Counted from the stretch's first letter, positions 28,581-37,014 are shown. The stretch is 52,481 bases of DNA from an uncultured Desulfovibrionaceae bacterium (GCA_944324045.1 CALUUT010000094.1:1-52481), one strand, 5' to 3'. Notes: generated by a model from the sequence alone, not told the origin. Made by a program: numbers and translations.

Positions 28581-28734
28581 AAAATCCGGACCGGGCTTTT
28601 TTGCAAATCAACGTGCCCCGGCCGTCATCCCCGCAAAAAACCTGACGCGGCCAAAGGCTGTTCAGGCGCGCGCATCTATGATATGAAAAACAACGTGCCA
28701 AAAAATGAATATGCGAAAACAGGAGAAAAAGGCC

Positions 28735-29646
28735 ATGACTGGACCTGACCGCGACAGAATCGCCGCGGCCAACGCCGCATTGAAAAATGCGCTGCTGCGG
28801 CATATGCCCAAACCTGATGTGCGTTCCACCGCCATAGACGGTTTGACCCTGGTGCGCCGTGAAGCGGCGAACAGTTCGGAACGGTGCTTCAGCCAGCCTC
28901 TGGCGTCCATTATTGTGCAGGGCGGCAAACATATCGTCATCGGCGACCAGGAATACCATATCCGTGAAAACCAGTGCCTGGTTTCCGGCGTGGATGCGCC
29001 AAGCTCGTCATACGCCGTCAACCCCACGCCGGAGCATCCTTTTCTCTCGCTGTTCATCCGCCTGGACGCGCGCATCCTTTCCGACCTGGTCATGGACATG
29101 AAGCCGGAAGGCGCGCCCGCCGGCCATGCCCCGCGCGGCGTCTGCGTCGCCGACGCGGATCCTGAGTTCATGGAAGGCATGGCTCGCCTTCTGGCGCTTT
29201 TGGACAAGCCCGGACATATTCCCATGCGCGCTCCGATGATCATGCGGGAGCTGCATTATCTGCTTCTTGTCGGACCGCAGGGCAATATTCTGCGGCAGTT
29301 ATACGCCAAAGGCTCGCATGGAAACCAGGTCGCGCGGGCCATAGCCCTGCTGCGAAAAAACATCGCCGCACCTTTGCGCATGGATGATCTGGCGCGCGAA
29401 ACAAACATGTCCGCATCGAACCTGTACCGCCATTTTAAAAGCGTCACCGGATTCAGCCCGTTGCAGTATCATAAGCAACTGCGCCTGTACGAGGCGCAAA
29501 GGCTCATGCTGGCGGAAAATGAAAGAGCGGCCAATGCGGCCCTGGCTGTAGGCTATGAAAGCGTCACGCAGTTCAATCGCGAATACAAACGCATGTTCGG
29601 AGAACCGCCGCGCCGGGACATGAACCGCCGACGCGGCGCGGCATAA
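28735..29646 (+). CDS. AraC family regulator with AraC_N (YqhC-like) sensor domain, copy 1
   Basis: The 303-residue product has the AraC_N-type N-terminal domain (about residues 30-190; ASIIVQGGKHIVIGDQEYHIRE and the PMRAPMIMRELHYLLL linker helix) and a C-terminal double helix-turn-helix (about 205-300; ARETNMSASNLYRHFKSVTGFSPLQY and ESVTQFNREYKRMFGEPPRRD). The family includes E. coli YqhC, which activates aldehyde-reductase genes in response to reactive carbonyls. ATG 28735 follows AGGAG by nine bases. Two close paralogues are at 46275-47174 and 51142-52056. Its own targets are not proven; a flavin reductase gene lies convergent next to it. Confidence 0.93.
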   Translation: MTGPDRDRIAAANAALKNALLRHMPKPDVRSTAIDGLTLVRREAANSSERCFSQPLASIIVQGGKHIVIGDQEYHIRENQCLVSGVDAPSSSYAVNPTPEHPFLSLFIRLDARILSDLVMDMKPEGAPAGHAPRGVCVADADPEFMEGMARLLALLDKPGHIPMRAPMIMRELHYLLLVGPQGNILRQLYAKGSHGNQVARAIALLRKNIAAPLRMDDLARETNMSASNLYRHFKSVTGFSPLQYHKQLRLYEAQRLMLAENERAANAALAVGYESVTQFNREYKRMFGEPPRRDMNRRRGAA

Positions 29647-29700
29647 ACTTTCGCTTTTCCCCAAAAAACGGCGCGCATTTCGCACGGGCGAGCGACCAGT

Positions 29701-30270
29701 TCATTCCCCGTAAAGCCGGCCGCAGCGGCATTCCTGTATGATCTTATATGCGCTGACGATTTCGCCATAATACGCAATATGAAAATCCCTGTTCGCTCCA
29801 TGAAACGAGCCGTCGATATCCTGCGGGTAGAACATGCGTCTATATTCTTCAGCAATGGCATTACGGTCCTGCTTTTGCCGGTAGACGACCCTGCATTCCA
29901 GGGTGAGCGGCAGCTCCCTGATTCCGGGAACGGAAATCACCCTGGGCGCTTCAAGGGTCAGGCCCAGTTCTCTGATTTTATCCATGTCCCGTCCGGATTT
30001 TGTTCCGCAGACCCCCAAAATTTTTTTATCAAACGCGCCGCAGGGAACATTAATGGTAAATTCGGGATTTTTTTCAAGCTGTTCCCTGGTGAACCGGTTT
30101 TCCCGCACAAAAACGATGAATACCGGCTTTGCCCATTCAATTCCAAGCATCCCCCAGGCAATGGTCATGGAATTGACGAATTCTCCGGCTTTCGTCGTCA
30201 ACAGCACGCCCGATTTAAGCGCCGCCATTATTTCGTTTGCATACTCAAATACGCCGTTTTCTTTTTTCAT
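29701..30270 (-). CDS. Flavin reductase-like FMN-binding split-barrel protein
   Basis: The 189-residue cytosolic protein has the flavin-reductase split barrel: LLTTKAGEFVNSMTIAWGMLGIEWAKPVFIVFV with the conserved N-x-M-T-x-x-W substrate loop (residues about 22-50), and FTINVPCGAFDKKILGVCGTKSGRDMDK. This is close to flavoredoxin-type proteins of Desulfovibrio, which shuttle electrons through FMN. ATG 30270 follows AAGGAG by eight bases, so the longer upstream frame is unlikely. It is convergent with the AraC-type gene and divergent from the HD-GYP gene. Confidence 0.9.
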   Translation of the reverse strand: MKKENGVFEYANEIMAALKSGVLLTTKAGEFVNSMTIAWGMLGIEWAKPVFIVFVRENRFTREQLEKNPEFTINVPCGAFDKKILGVCGTKSGRDMDKIRELGLTLEAPRVISVPGIRELPLTLECRVVYRQKQDRNAIAEEYRRMFYPQDIDGSFHGANRDFHIAYYGEIVSAYKIIQECRCGRLYGE

Positions 30271-30420
30271 CCTTACAGCTCCTTTATGGCCTGATATCCG
30301 GTCTTCAGTTTCATAAGCCCTTTCCGGGAAATCAAACCATACAGCGCAGCGCATCCCATCCGCAACTGTTTTAAAGATACTGAAAGCCATAAACCAGAAA
30401 CGGACCGCCCTGTTCTTTCA

Positions 30421-30449
30421 TTGACATTTCTTGCGATTTACGTAGATTT
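30421..30449 (+). promoter_or_regulatory. Possible promoter of the HD-GYP response regulator
   Basis: TTGACA at 30421-30426 is a perfect -35 box; 16 bases later TAGATT (30443-30448) is a fair -10. The start codon is about 220 bases downstream, so the leader would be long. Confidence 0.35.
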
Positions 30450-30667
30450 CCACAAGTCTAATTTTTTAGGACACAAAAAGGGACGGTTGAATGTTTTACC
30501 TGGCTGCTTTTCCAGGTTTTCCAGATTCACAATAATTAATGCCCGACTTCAAAAACGGCGACGGCCTTTTCCATCGGTTCTTCATTCCCAACAGTCGGAA
30601 GATATCCTTCAAACGCCTGACGCGATTATGCGCCTGTTCGTTTATTCCGGCATATGAGGCAGCCTTC

Positions 30668-31768
30668 ATGTCATACAGCACGCTCTTCCAAGATTGTGAA
30701 ATAAACTCAAATATTCCCGGCACACTCCTGCTTATCGGCGATGACGAGTCGGACAGAACCATACTGGAAAGCATCTTTTCCTCCACATACGCCATTCAGA
30801 CGGCGGCAAACGGAAAAGAGGGCCTGGAACAGATGCAGCGCCATGAACAATCCCTGTGCGCTGTTCTTCTTGACACCATGACGCCGGAAACAGACGCCGT
30901 CGCCATACTTGAGCGGCTCAAAACCCAGAAGCGCACGGATGAAATACCTGTTTTTCTTATCGCCGCGACGACAGACGACGAGATCATTCAAAAAGCCTAT
31001 GAATTTGGCGTGATGGACGTCATATCAAAACCAATCGTTTCCTATATCGTCAAACGCCGCATCAATTCCGTCATAGAACTGTTTTCGGCGCGCAAGAAGC
31101 TCTCCTGCGCCGTTACAAGTCAAGAACGCGAAATATTGCAGCAATCGCAAAAAATCATCGAATTGAACATGGGCATGATCGAATCCCTGTCGACAGCCAT
31201 TGAATTTCGCAGCGGCGAAGCCGGGGAACACGTCAGACGCATTCACGACATCACCATGCTGCTTCTTAAAAACACGCCTCTGGGCAATGGGCTTTCAGAT
31301 GAAATAATCAAGCATATCGCGCTTGCCTCCATCATGCACGATCTGGGAAAAATCGCCATTCCAGACGCCATACTGAACAAACCCGGCCGCCTGACGCCCG
31401 ATGAATTCGAAATAATGAAAACCCATACCATTCAGGGATGCGCAGTGCTTGAGCGGATACCGCAGATGCACAATCATCCGTCTTTCAGATACGCCTACGA
31501 CATAGCCCGGCACCACCATGAGCGATGGGACGGACGAGGATATCCGGACGGCCTCAAAGGAGACGATATCTCCATTTGGGCGCAAATCGTCTCCATTGCC
31601 GACGTATACGACGCGCTTGTGAGCAAACGGGTTTACAAGGAAGCCCTCAACTTTGAAAAAACCCTGAGCATGATCATGAATGGGGAATGCGGCGTATTCA
31701 ATCCTAAATTGCTGGATGCGTTCCAAAGCGTCGAGAATTCCATACGCAGCCTGTATGTCAAACAATAA
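30668..31768 (+). CDS. Response regulator with HD-GYP output domain (cyclic-di-GMP phosphodiesterase)
   Basis: The 366-residue cytosolic protein has a receiver domain (about residues 18-135; acidic pair in LLIGDDESDR, phospho-acceptor Asp in VLLDTMTPETD, Lys in SKPI) and an HD-GYP domain (about 170-355) with HDLGKIAIPDAILNKPGRL and HHERWDGRGYPDGLKGDDI, so the metal ligands and the GYP motif are intact and c-di-GMP hydrolysis is expected. ATG 30668 follows GAGG by eight bases. No partner histidine kinase gene is in the window. Confidence 0.92.
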   Translation: MSYSTLFQDCEINSNIPGTLLLIGDDESDRTILESIFSSTYAIQTAANGKEGLEQMQRHEQSLCAVLLDTMTPETDAVAILERLKTQKRTDEIPVFLIAATTDDEIIQKAYEFGVMDVISKPIVSYIVKRRINSVIELFSARKKLSCAVTSQEREILQQSQKIIELNMGMIESLSTAIEFRSGEAGEHVRRIHDITMLLLKNTPLGNGLSDEIIKHIALASIMHDLGKIAIPDAILNKPGRLTPDEFEIMKTHTIQGCAVLERIPQMHNHPSFRYAYDIARHHHERWDGRGYPDGLKGDDISIWAQIVSIADVYDALVSKRVYKEALNFEKTLSMIMNGECGVFNPKLLDAFQSVENSIRSLYVKQ

Positions 31769-32086
31769 GCAATACGGCGGCAACGCCTGAAAGGCGCTTT
31801 GCGGGCTTTATGTCCGGACGGGGGCAACCTCCTCTCAGGTTTCAATCTCCCGCGCGTCCCGCCCAAAAACGCGGGGCGGGACGTCATCCGGTCTTGCGGC
31901 CGAATGAACGCAAAAGACGACCGCAAACCGCGAAGCATGCACGGCAGAAATATTCGCCGGCTTTCTGAAATTCGCGCCCATAAACGGGCGTCCGGCGGCT
32001 CCATGGGCCTGAAGGAACGCCGCAGGGCGTTCATGCCCCGCCTTTGCGCTTTCCCCGAAATGCATCTGGAACAGGTATTGAGAGAA

Positions 32087-32116
32087 TAAGGCAAAAATAC
32101 GAGAGAATCGTATCTA
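32087..32116 (+). promoter_or_regulatory. AGGCAA-type regulatory element with -10-like TATCTA (flavodoxin promoter candidate)
   Basis: The stretch from TAAGGCAAAAATACG to TATCTA matches 21 of 29 positions of the element at 47509, with the TATCT hexamer at the same distance. A -35 at AAGGCA, 17 bases, then TATCTA would be an activator-dependent promoter for the exported flavodoxin gene 160 bases downstream. Confidence 0.45.
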
Positions 32117-32138
32117 GGCTCCGCATCCGGCCCGACAT

Positions 32139-32195
32139 ATACCTGTATCGACGAAAACGCCTTGCAAAAGCCGAGGCGCTGCACGCTACAGGTAT
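32139..32195. repeat. 9-bp inverted repeat, possible paired operator
   Basis: ATACCTGTA at 32139-32147 and its exact inverse TACAGGTAT at 32187-32195 are 39 bases apart, between the candidate promoter and the flavodoxin start. They could be two operator halves or the stem of a leader structure. Confidence 0.4.
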
Positions 32196-32276
32196 GCAAC
32201 AGCGCGCACGCATCGAAACGGCGCGTGAAAATCAGGGCGCATCATGCGCGCAATGCAAACAAGAAGGAGTCCGCAT

Positions 32277-32930
32277 ATGATAAAAGACATACGCCAAAGC
32301 GAAACAGATCATACTGAAAAACATTCCCTGCAAAACGTCCCCGCAAAGCGCGGAATCCGGATGCGAAAGCTGTGCGCCGGCGTGCTTACGGGTCTCGCCG
32401 CTCTCTGGCCGCTGCACGCTTCCGCGGCCCATGCCGCTGAAACAGGCGCATCCAAACCCCTGATCGTCTATTTTTCCCACAGCGGGAATACCCGGGCTGT
32501 CGCGGAGCTGATACACAAAAGGGTCGGCGGCGACCTTCTGGAGCTGAAAACAACCCACGCCTACCCTTCGGAATACAAGGCGACCACGGAACAGGCCAAA
32601 AAAGAACTCAACGACAACTTCCGTCCGCAACTTGCCAACGACATAGACAATCTTGATTCCTACGATGTGATTTTCATCGGATACCCCACCTGGTGGGGAA
32701 CCATGCCCATGGCCCTTTTCACGTTCCTGGAAAAGCATGATCTTTCCGGAAAAACGATTGTTCCTTTCTGCACCCATGGCGGCAGCGGATTCGGCCGGGG
32801 AAAAGAGGATATCGCCCGGCTGTGCCCGAACGCCAAAATGCTTGAGGGCCTGTCCGTGCGCGGCTCAAACGCCGCGGATGCCGGAGACGACGTGGATGAA
32901 TGGCTCAGAGATATCGGCATGAGCAAATAA
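32277..32930 (+). CDS. Exported flavodoxin (Flavodoxin_4 type)
   Basis: Flavodoxins carry FMN and move electrons; here the protein appears exported. The 217-residue product has FMN phosphate-loop VYFSHSGNTRAVAE, the aromatic loop GYPTWWGTMPM and the family end SGKTIVPFCTHGGSGFG. ATG 32277 has AAGGAG eight bases upstream, which places 28 residues before a Sec-like signal (RKLCAGVLTGLAALW, then HASAAHA). A second ATG at 32361 starts exactly at that signal but has only a weak ribosome site. A close paralogue is at 42756-43427. Confidence 0.88.
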   Translation: MIKDIRQSETDHTEKHSLQNVPAKRGIRMRKLCAGVLTGLAALWPLHASAAHAAETGASKPLIVYFSHSGNTRAVAELIHKRVGGDLLELKTTHAYPSEYKATTEQAKKELNDNFRPQLANDIDNLDSYDVIFIGYPTWWGTMPMALFTFLEKHDLSGKTIVPFCTHGGSGFGRGKEDIARLCPNAKMLEGLSVRGSNAADAGDDVDEWLRDIGMSK

Positions 32931-32981
32931 CCGGACGGCGTTTCCCCTTTTAGTTTTTAATCCGGCCGTTCGCGGAAAATC

Positions 32982-33012
32982 GGACGCGCGCCGTTTGCGC
33001 GCGTCCTTAATT
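32982..33012 (+). terminator. Intrinsic terminator after the exported flavodoxin gene
   Basis: GGACGCGCGC-CGTTT-GCGCGCGTCC is a perfect ten-pair stem followed by TTAATT, 50 bases after the flavodoxin stop. Confidence 0.65.
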
Positions 33013-33125
33013 GTGATACAAAACAGCGTCCGAAAGGCGCAAAACCAGCAAAAGCCCAGTAGTTGCCCTCATCCCGGCGCAAGGCGCGCCTAAACGGCCC
33101 CTTTTTCAAAACAGGAAGGCTCAAA

Positions 33126-33779
33126 ATGGCTCACGGAATTCTTTTCGACCATGCCCGCGCCGCGCGAATCGGTTTGCCGGAAGCGGTCTTTTGCGAAGGC
33201 AAACCGCTTGAGGCGGTCATGGATCTGCTTTCACGCTTCGGCAAGGGCTCAGGACGCCCTGTTCTTTTCACGCGCCTGACGCCGGAACTGTTCGTCCAGG
33301 CGCCTTCGGCAATCCGCCAGAACTATGACTACCACGCCCTGTCCCGCACCGCATTCGGCGAAACGCTCCCCCCTAAAGATAAGGGCCGGGTCGCAATCAT
33401 TTCCGCGGGCACAGCCGACGGGTTTGTGACCTGGGAAGCGGCGCGCACGCTCACATACCTTGGCGTCGCCCACAAAGTTTTCGAGGATTGCGGCGTGGCC
33501 GGGCTCTGGCGGCTTGCGGAACGCCTTGAGGAAATCAACTCTTTTGACGCGGTAATCGTGACCGCCGGGCTGGACGCCGCTCTGGTCAGCGTCATGGGCG
33601 GGCTCACCCCCAAACCGGTTTTCGGCGTGCCCACCTCCGTAGGGTACGGCGTGGCCCAGGGCGGTCAGGCCGCGTTGGCCAGCATGCTTTCAAGCTGCGC
33701 GCCCGGCGTCGCGGTCATGAATATCGACAATGGGTATGGCGCGGCCTGCGCCGCGGCCCGGGTCATAAACTCCCTGTAA
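33126..33779 (+). CDS. larB: Orphan LarB-like nickel-pincer cofactor synthase
   Basis: LarB carboxylates and hydrolyses nicotinic acid adenine dinucleotide, the first step to the nickel-pincer nucleotide cofactor of lactate racemase and relatives. The 217-residue product shows the PurE-like fold signatures VAIISAGTADGFVTWEAA, VIVTAGLDAALVSVMGGL and VFGVPTSVGYGVAQGG, and ends with VAVMNIDNGYGAACAA. It is shorter at the N-terminus than usual (near 250). ATG 33126 follows AGGAAGG by seven bases. No larA, larC or larE is nearby, so the partner genes must be elsewhere or the role differs. Confidence 0.88.
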   Translation: MAHGILFDHARAARIGLPEAVFCEGKPLEAVMDLLSRFGKGSGRPVLFTRLTPELFVQAPSAIRQNYDYHALSRTAFGETLPPKDKGRVAIISAGTADGFVTWEAARTLTYLGVAHKVFEDCGVAGLWRLAERLEEINSFDAVIVTAGLDAALVSVMGGLTPKPVFGVPTSVGYGVAQGGQAALASMLSSCAPGVAVMNIDNGYGAACAAARVINSL

Positions 33780-34172
33780 CGCAACGGCGCGCTTCCTCTG
33801 TCTTTACGGTCCCCCGCCGTTCCCAGGCAATATTCCAAAAAAATATCCGCAAGCGCAAAGACAGGCGGCAAGGCGGCAACCATGCGCCCGGCATGGCGAC
33901 GTCTTTGCGCGCGGCCTTGCTTTTCGCCGCACGAAACGCATCAAAAACAGCATGGCCCATGCCGCATATTGCGCTCAGACAGCACGATTTTTCCGGTTGG
34001 GAAAAAATTCGAAAGCGGGTATGGTGTTGGCGCTGTATGGCTTCGGCGTGCTCCGCCTTTGCGGATGCAACGCCTTCTCTTCGCAATGCGGCCGGGCATA
34101 AAAACGCCGCCTGAAGCGCAAAGCCCGGATTTCCGGCGCGACCCTGGACCCCCCAAAAAAGGATATTGAGCC
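33780..34172. other. Intergenic region between larB and aldo/keto reductase
   Basis: No gene is supported in these 393 bases. They hold a weak copy of the AGGCAA-type element at 33996-34025 and several G+C-rich self-complementary stretches with no clear terminator. Confidence 0.4.
33996..34025 (+). promoter_or_regulatory. Weak copy of the AGGCAA-type element upstream of the aldo/keto reductase
   Basis: GTTGGGAAAAAATTCG followed by TATGGT at the same spacing matches about 16 of 29 positions of the element at 47509. TTGGGA, 17 bases and TATGGT would also make a weak promoter 148 bases before ATG 34173. Confidence 0.25.
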
Positions 34173-35312
34173 ATGACCAAGAAACTGGGTTTCGGTTTCA
34201 TGAGACTGCCCCTGCTGGACAAGGAAGACCAAAAGTCCATTGATTACGCCACGTTGAACAAACTGGTGGATGTTTTTCTGGAGCGCGGCTTTACCTATTT
34301 TGATACAGCCCTGGTCTATCACCAGGGCGAAAGCGAACATGCGATACGCAAGGCCCTGGTTGAGCGGCATCCGCGCGACTCGTTCGTTTTGGCCACAAAG
34401 CTTCCGCCCAGAGTGCTGCACGCGGCGGAAGATCAGGAACGGATTTTCAACGAACAGCTTGAACGCTGCGGCGTCGACTTCTTTGACTTCTATCTGGTGC
34501 ACAATATCGGCGTCACTTCATACCGCGAAGCCCGGCAATTCGGCACGTTCGAGTTTGTCCAGGAGAAAAAACGTCAGGGCCGGATCAGGCAGGCCGGCAT
34601 GTCGTTTCACGACTCCCCGGAACTTCTGGATACGGTCCTTGCCGAACATCCTGAACTTGATTTCGTGCAGCTTCAGATCAACTATATCGACTGGGACAAT
34701 CCCGGCATTCAGGCCAGACGCTGCCACGAAATCGCGCGCAAGCACAACAAGCCCATCGTGGTGATGGAGCCCTGCAAGGGCGGCAACCTCGCGGACGTTC
34801 CGGAAGCGGCCGCGCAACGCATGAAAGCCTGCGCGCCCGAAGCGTCCATTCCGTCCTGGGCCATGCGCTTCGCCGCAAGTCAGGAAGGCGTGATCATGGT
34901 TTTAAGCGGCATGAACACCATGGAACAACTGCTGGACAATATGGCCAGCCTGGACGATTTTACGCCGCTTAGCGAAAAAGAACGTCAGACCCTTGAAGAG
35001 GTCATCGCCATCATCAACGAAAATGCGGCCATTCCCTGCACCACATGCCGCTATTGCACAAACGTCTGTCCCAAAAAGATTCCCATTCCCGATTATTTCT
35101 CCCTGTACAACAGTGCGAAACGCGCAATCACGGACAATCTTTCAAGCCAGTTCATGTATTATCTGAATCTTGCCGCAAGCCGCGCCAACGACACGGACTG
35201 CATCTTCTGCCGCCGTTGCGACCGGGTTTGCCCGCAGCATCTGCATATTCCCGAACTGTTGAAAGAAGTGGCCGCGACATTCAAGGATATGGAACTGCCC
35301 TCCGTAAAATGA
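34173..35312 (+). CDS. Aldo/keto reductase with C-terminal 2x[4Fe-4S] ferredoxin domain
   Basis: The 379-residue cytosolic protein has an aldo/keto reductase barrel (residues about 1-285) with the tetrad positions FDTALVYHQGES (Asp, Tyr), LATKLPP (Lys) and FYLVHNIG (His), followed by a ferredoxin domain with CTTCRYCTNVCP (about residue 290) and CIFCRRCDRVCP (about 348). Such fusions are common in anaerobes; the Fe-S clusters may take electrons from or to ferredoxin or flavodoxin. ATG 34173 is nine bases after AAGGA. Confidence 0.92.
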   Translation: MTKKLGFGFMRLPLLDKEDQKSIDYATLNKLVDVFLERGFTYFDTALVYHQGESEHAIRKALVERHPRDSFVLATKLPPRVLHAAEDQERIFNEQLERCGVDFFDFYLVHNIGVTSYREARQFGTFEFVQEKKRQGRIRQAGMSFHDSPELLDTVLAEHPELDFVQLQINYIDWDNPGIQARRCHEIARKHNKPIVVMEPCKGGNLADVPEAAAQRMKACAPEASIPSWAMRFAASQEGVIMVLSGMNTMEQLLDNMASLDDFTPLSEKERQTLEEVIAIINENAAIPCTTCRYCTNVCPKKIPIPDYFSLYNSAKRAITDNLSSQFMYYLNLAASRANDTDCIFCRRCDRVCPQHLHIPELLKEVAATFKDMELPSVK

Positions 35313-35527
35313 CGCGCGCCGCCTGAAGGCCGCAACAATAAAAGACGTCGCGGCGGCGCAGCCGAAAAAAACGGACATGACCGAAGCCATGTTTCCGGCG
35401 CGGCGGACAGCGCCGCATATTTTAGCAGCCAGCCGCTTGAACTCCATCTTGTATGGCGATAAAAAACAGGAAAACCACGCGTCGAACCATGCCGTAAACA
35501 ATACTGGTTCAACTTATGGAGGCTGTT

Positions 35528-35911
35528 ATGAGCGAGGAAACGCAAAATGAGACGATGACGCACGAGGCCATGCGGGAAGCGTTCATCACCATGGCCGTGG
35601 AGTCGTGGAAACTGGCGCGGGCCTTTGGAAATATGCTCAGAACCATCGAACCCCACCGGCAAAACCGATATATGGATCAGCTCAGGTGTTTTTCCAAAAC
35701 CGCCGGCGAAACCATGGATGTAACGGGCTTGAGTTTCGTCAGCATCGAAGGACAATATTTTGATCCGAACATGGCGGTGACGCCTGTCAATCTTGAAGAA
35801 TTTGCCGCCCAGGACCTTCTGGTCATCGAGCAGATGCTTGAGCCCATCGTCATGGGAAAGGATATGGTGCTCAGACCGGGAACCGTGCTTTTGCGAAAGG
35901 CGGAGATCTGA
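35528..35911 (+). CDS. Small protein resembling the GrpE C-terminal head domain
   Basis: The 127-residue protein is not recognised as a named family. Residues about 65-125 resemble the beta-domain of the nucleotide-exchange factor GrpE: GLSFVSIEGQYFDPNM (compare the GrpE G-x-x-x-I...FDPN pattern), then an acidic stretch, then GKDMVLRPGTVLLRKAE (compare the GrpE end V-L-R-P-A-x-V-x-V). The long GrpE coiled coil is missing; only a short helical N-terminus is present. ATG 35528 has GGAGG five bases upstream, strong evidence that it is translated. It follows the aldo/keto reductase gene by 215 bases. The GrpE link is an inference. Confidence 0.7.
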   Translation: MSEETQNETMTHEAMREAFITMAVESWKLARAFGNMLRTIEPHRQNRYMDQLRCFSKTAGETMDVTGLSFVSIEGQYFDPNMAVTPVNLEEFAAQDLLVIEQMLEPIVMGKDMVLRPGTVLLRKAEI

Positions 35912-35918
35912 TATTGCC

Positions 35919-35958
35919 GCCGCATCCGCCGGCCTTCTGCCGCCGGATGCGGCTCTTT
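35919..35958 (+). terminator. Terminator of the GrpE-like gene
   Basis: GCCGCATCCG pairs perfectly with CGGATGCGGC around a 15-base loop, then TCTTT follows; it begins eight bases after the stop codon. Confidence 0.6.
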
Positions 35959-36131
35959 CAGACGGCGCGCATCGCCCTTCGCCTGAACCATGCGCCCGCC
36001 TTATGCGGCATCGCGCCGTTCGTTTTTGTCTTCCGTGCCCTGTCCTGTCCAAAAGGCAAAAACGCGCCGCGCAAAATGCGGGCGCATAGTTCAGGCGAGG
36101 ACGCAGAAAAGAGCGTTGTTTTCGCATGCCA

Positions 36132-36169
36132 GAAAACGCTGTCCGGCGGGTTTGCCGGACAGCGTTTTC
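36132..36169. terminator. Bidirectional terminator
   Basis: A perfect 16-pair stem (36132-36147 with 36154-36169) and a GGGTTT loop have an A-run on the left arm and a T-run on the right arm, so it can stop transcripts from both convergent directions. It lies 47 bases beyond the end of the leftward FMN reductase gene. Confidence 0.85.
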
Positions 36170-36215
36170 CTATGCGGCCGCAAACGGGCCGCGGCGCATG
36201 ACGAATATGCCGGAA

Positions 36216-36848
36216 TTATCGAATAAAATTGGTGAACACGACCGTTTCATGCTGCGGACGCGGCACGGCAAGCTGTTTGCCGGCTTCCATGCATTTTAAA
36301 AAATACGCCATATTCCGGCCAAGAAAACGCATTGTCTGCAACCCCTCAATATCCTTCTGCACGTCCTCAGGTTTGGCCCCGTGGACGATATTCCAATACC
36401 GCGAAGTGATGATGGGCATCTGCATGAGGGAAAAATATTTGTTCATCTGATCTATCGTCGCGGTCGTGCCCGCACGGCGCGCGGAAACGACCGCCGCGGC
36501 CGGCTTCAGCCAGAAACGATTCCCCCTGCCGCAAAAGTCGGCGTAAAACGCCCTGTCCATAAAGGAGGTCATGCCGCCGCAGGCAGCCCCCCAGTGCACG
36601 GGCGAGCCAAAGACAAAGCCGTCATATTCCGCCGCTTTTTCAAGAAATTCATTAACCGCGTCATGAAAGACGCATACCCTGCTTTCCACGCATTGCTTGC
36701 AATCGATGCAGCCGGACAGCGCCTTGTTTCCTATCCAGAAAAAATCGGTCCTGATTCCTTCAAGATTGAGAGCGCCGGCGACTTCCTTAAGCGCGGTATA
36801 GGTGCATCCCTTTGGATGAGGGCTGCCGTTTACAAGAAGTACGTTCAT
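36216..36848 (-). CDS. NAD(P)H:FMN oxidoreductase / iron-sulfur flavoprotein type
   Basis: The 210-residue cytosolic flavodoxin-fold protein has the FMN loop LVNGSPHPKGCTYTAL and the compact cysteine motif C-x2-C-x2-C-x5-C (GCIDCKQCVESRVC, about residues 47-60), typical of iron-sulfur flavoproteins (Isf) of anaerobes that pass electrons via a [4Fe-4S] cluster. FGSPVHWGAACGGMTSFMDR is the family substrate/FMN segment. ATG 36848 has AAAGGAG eight bases upstream. It is the last gene of the long leftward redox operon, after a 166-base gap with its own possible leader. Confidence 0.88.
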   Translation of the reverse strand: MNVLLVNGSPHPKGCTYTALKEVAGALNLEGIRTDFFWIGNKALSGCIDCKQCVESRVCVFHDAVNEFLEKAAEYDGFVFGSPVHWGAACGGMTSFMDRAFYADFCGRGNRFWLKPAAAVVSARRAGTTATIDQMNKYFSLMQMPIITSRYWNIVHGAKPEDVQKDIEGLQTMRFLGRNMAYFLKCMEAGKQLAVPRPQHETVVFTNFIR

Positions 36849-37014
36849 CGCAATGCTCCTTTTGCCCGGCATCGCCGTCGCGCCGGGCTGGCAAAATGCA
36901 GCAAAGCCCAAGAGGCGCTTTGCGCCCATCTGATGCCCCGCGAGAAAAGACGTGGGGCGGGGCTCTATGGCCTTTTAGTCTCAAACCACAGAGGAAAATA
37001 GATGCAAATCCACG

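Larger units (their letters stand above)
31769..32276. other. Intergenic region with hairpins and candidate operators upstream of exported flavodoxin
   Basis: No gene is supported in these 508 bases. A weak hairpin (CGCCT-GAA-AGGCG, then CTTT) at 31784-31800 may end the HD-GYP transcript. GTCCCGCCC/GGGCGGGAC pair at 31856-31882, and GAACGCC/GGCGTTC at 32015-32032. The last 200 bases hold the AGGCAA-type element, the short palindrome ATACGA-GAGAA-TCGTAT (32097-32113) and a 9-bp inverted repeat ATACCTGTA/TACAGGTAT (32139-32195). Confidence 0.5.
35912..36215. other. Intergenic region between convergent genes, with two terminators
   Basis: About 300 bases without a supported gene. It holds the two hairpins listed separately (35919-35958 and 36132-36169) and is otherwise plain G+C-rich sequence. 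Confidence 0.5.

Noticed and set aside
31799..32089. 96-codon open frame between the HD-GYP and flavodoxin genes
   Set aside because: No ribosome site, basic low-complexity make-up and no family resemblance.
30335..34041. 11-nt match GCGCTGTATGG near the flavin reductase and the aldo/keto reductase
   Set aside because: Too short for a 52-kb window, and at different distances from the genes; it is likely chance.
35159..36127. A 322-codon minus-strand frame across the aldo/keto reductase end and the GrpE-like gene
   Set aside because: Its residue make-up is basic and low in complexity with no family match, and the plus-strand genes have motifs and ribosome sites.
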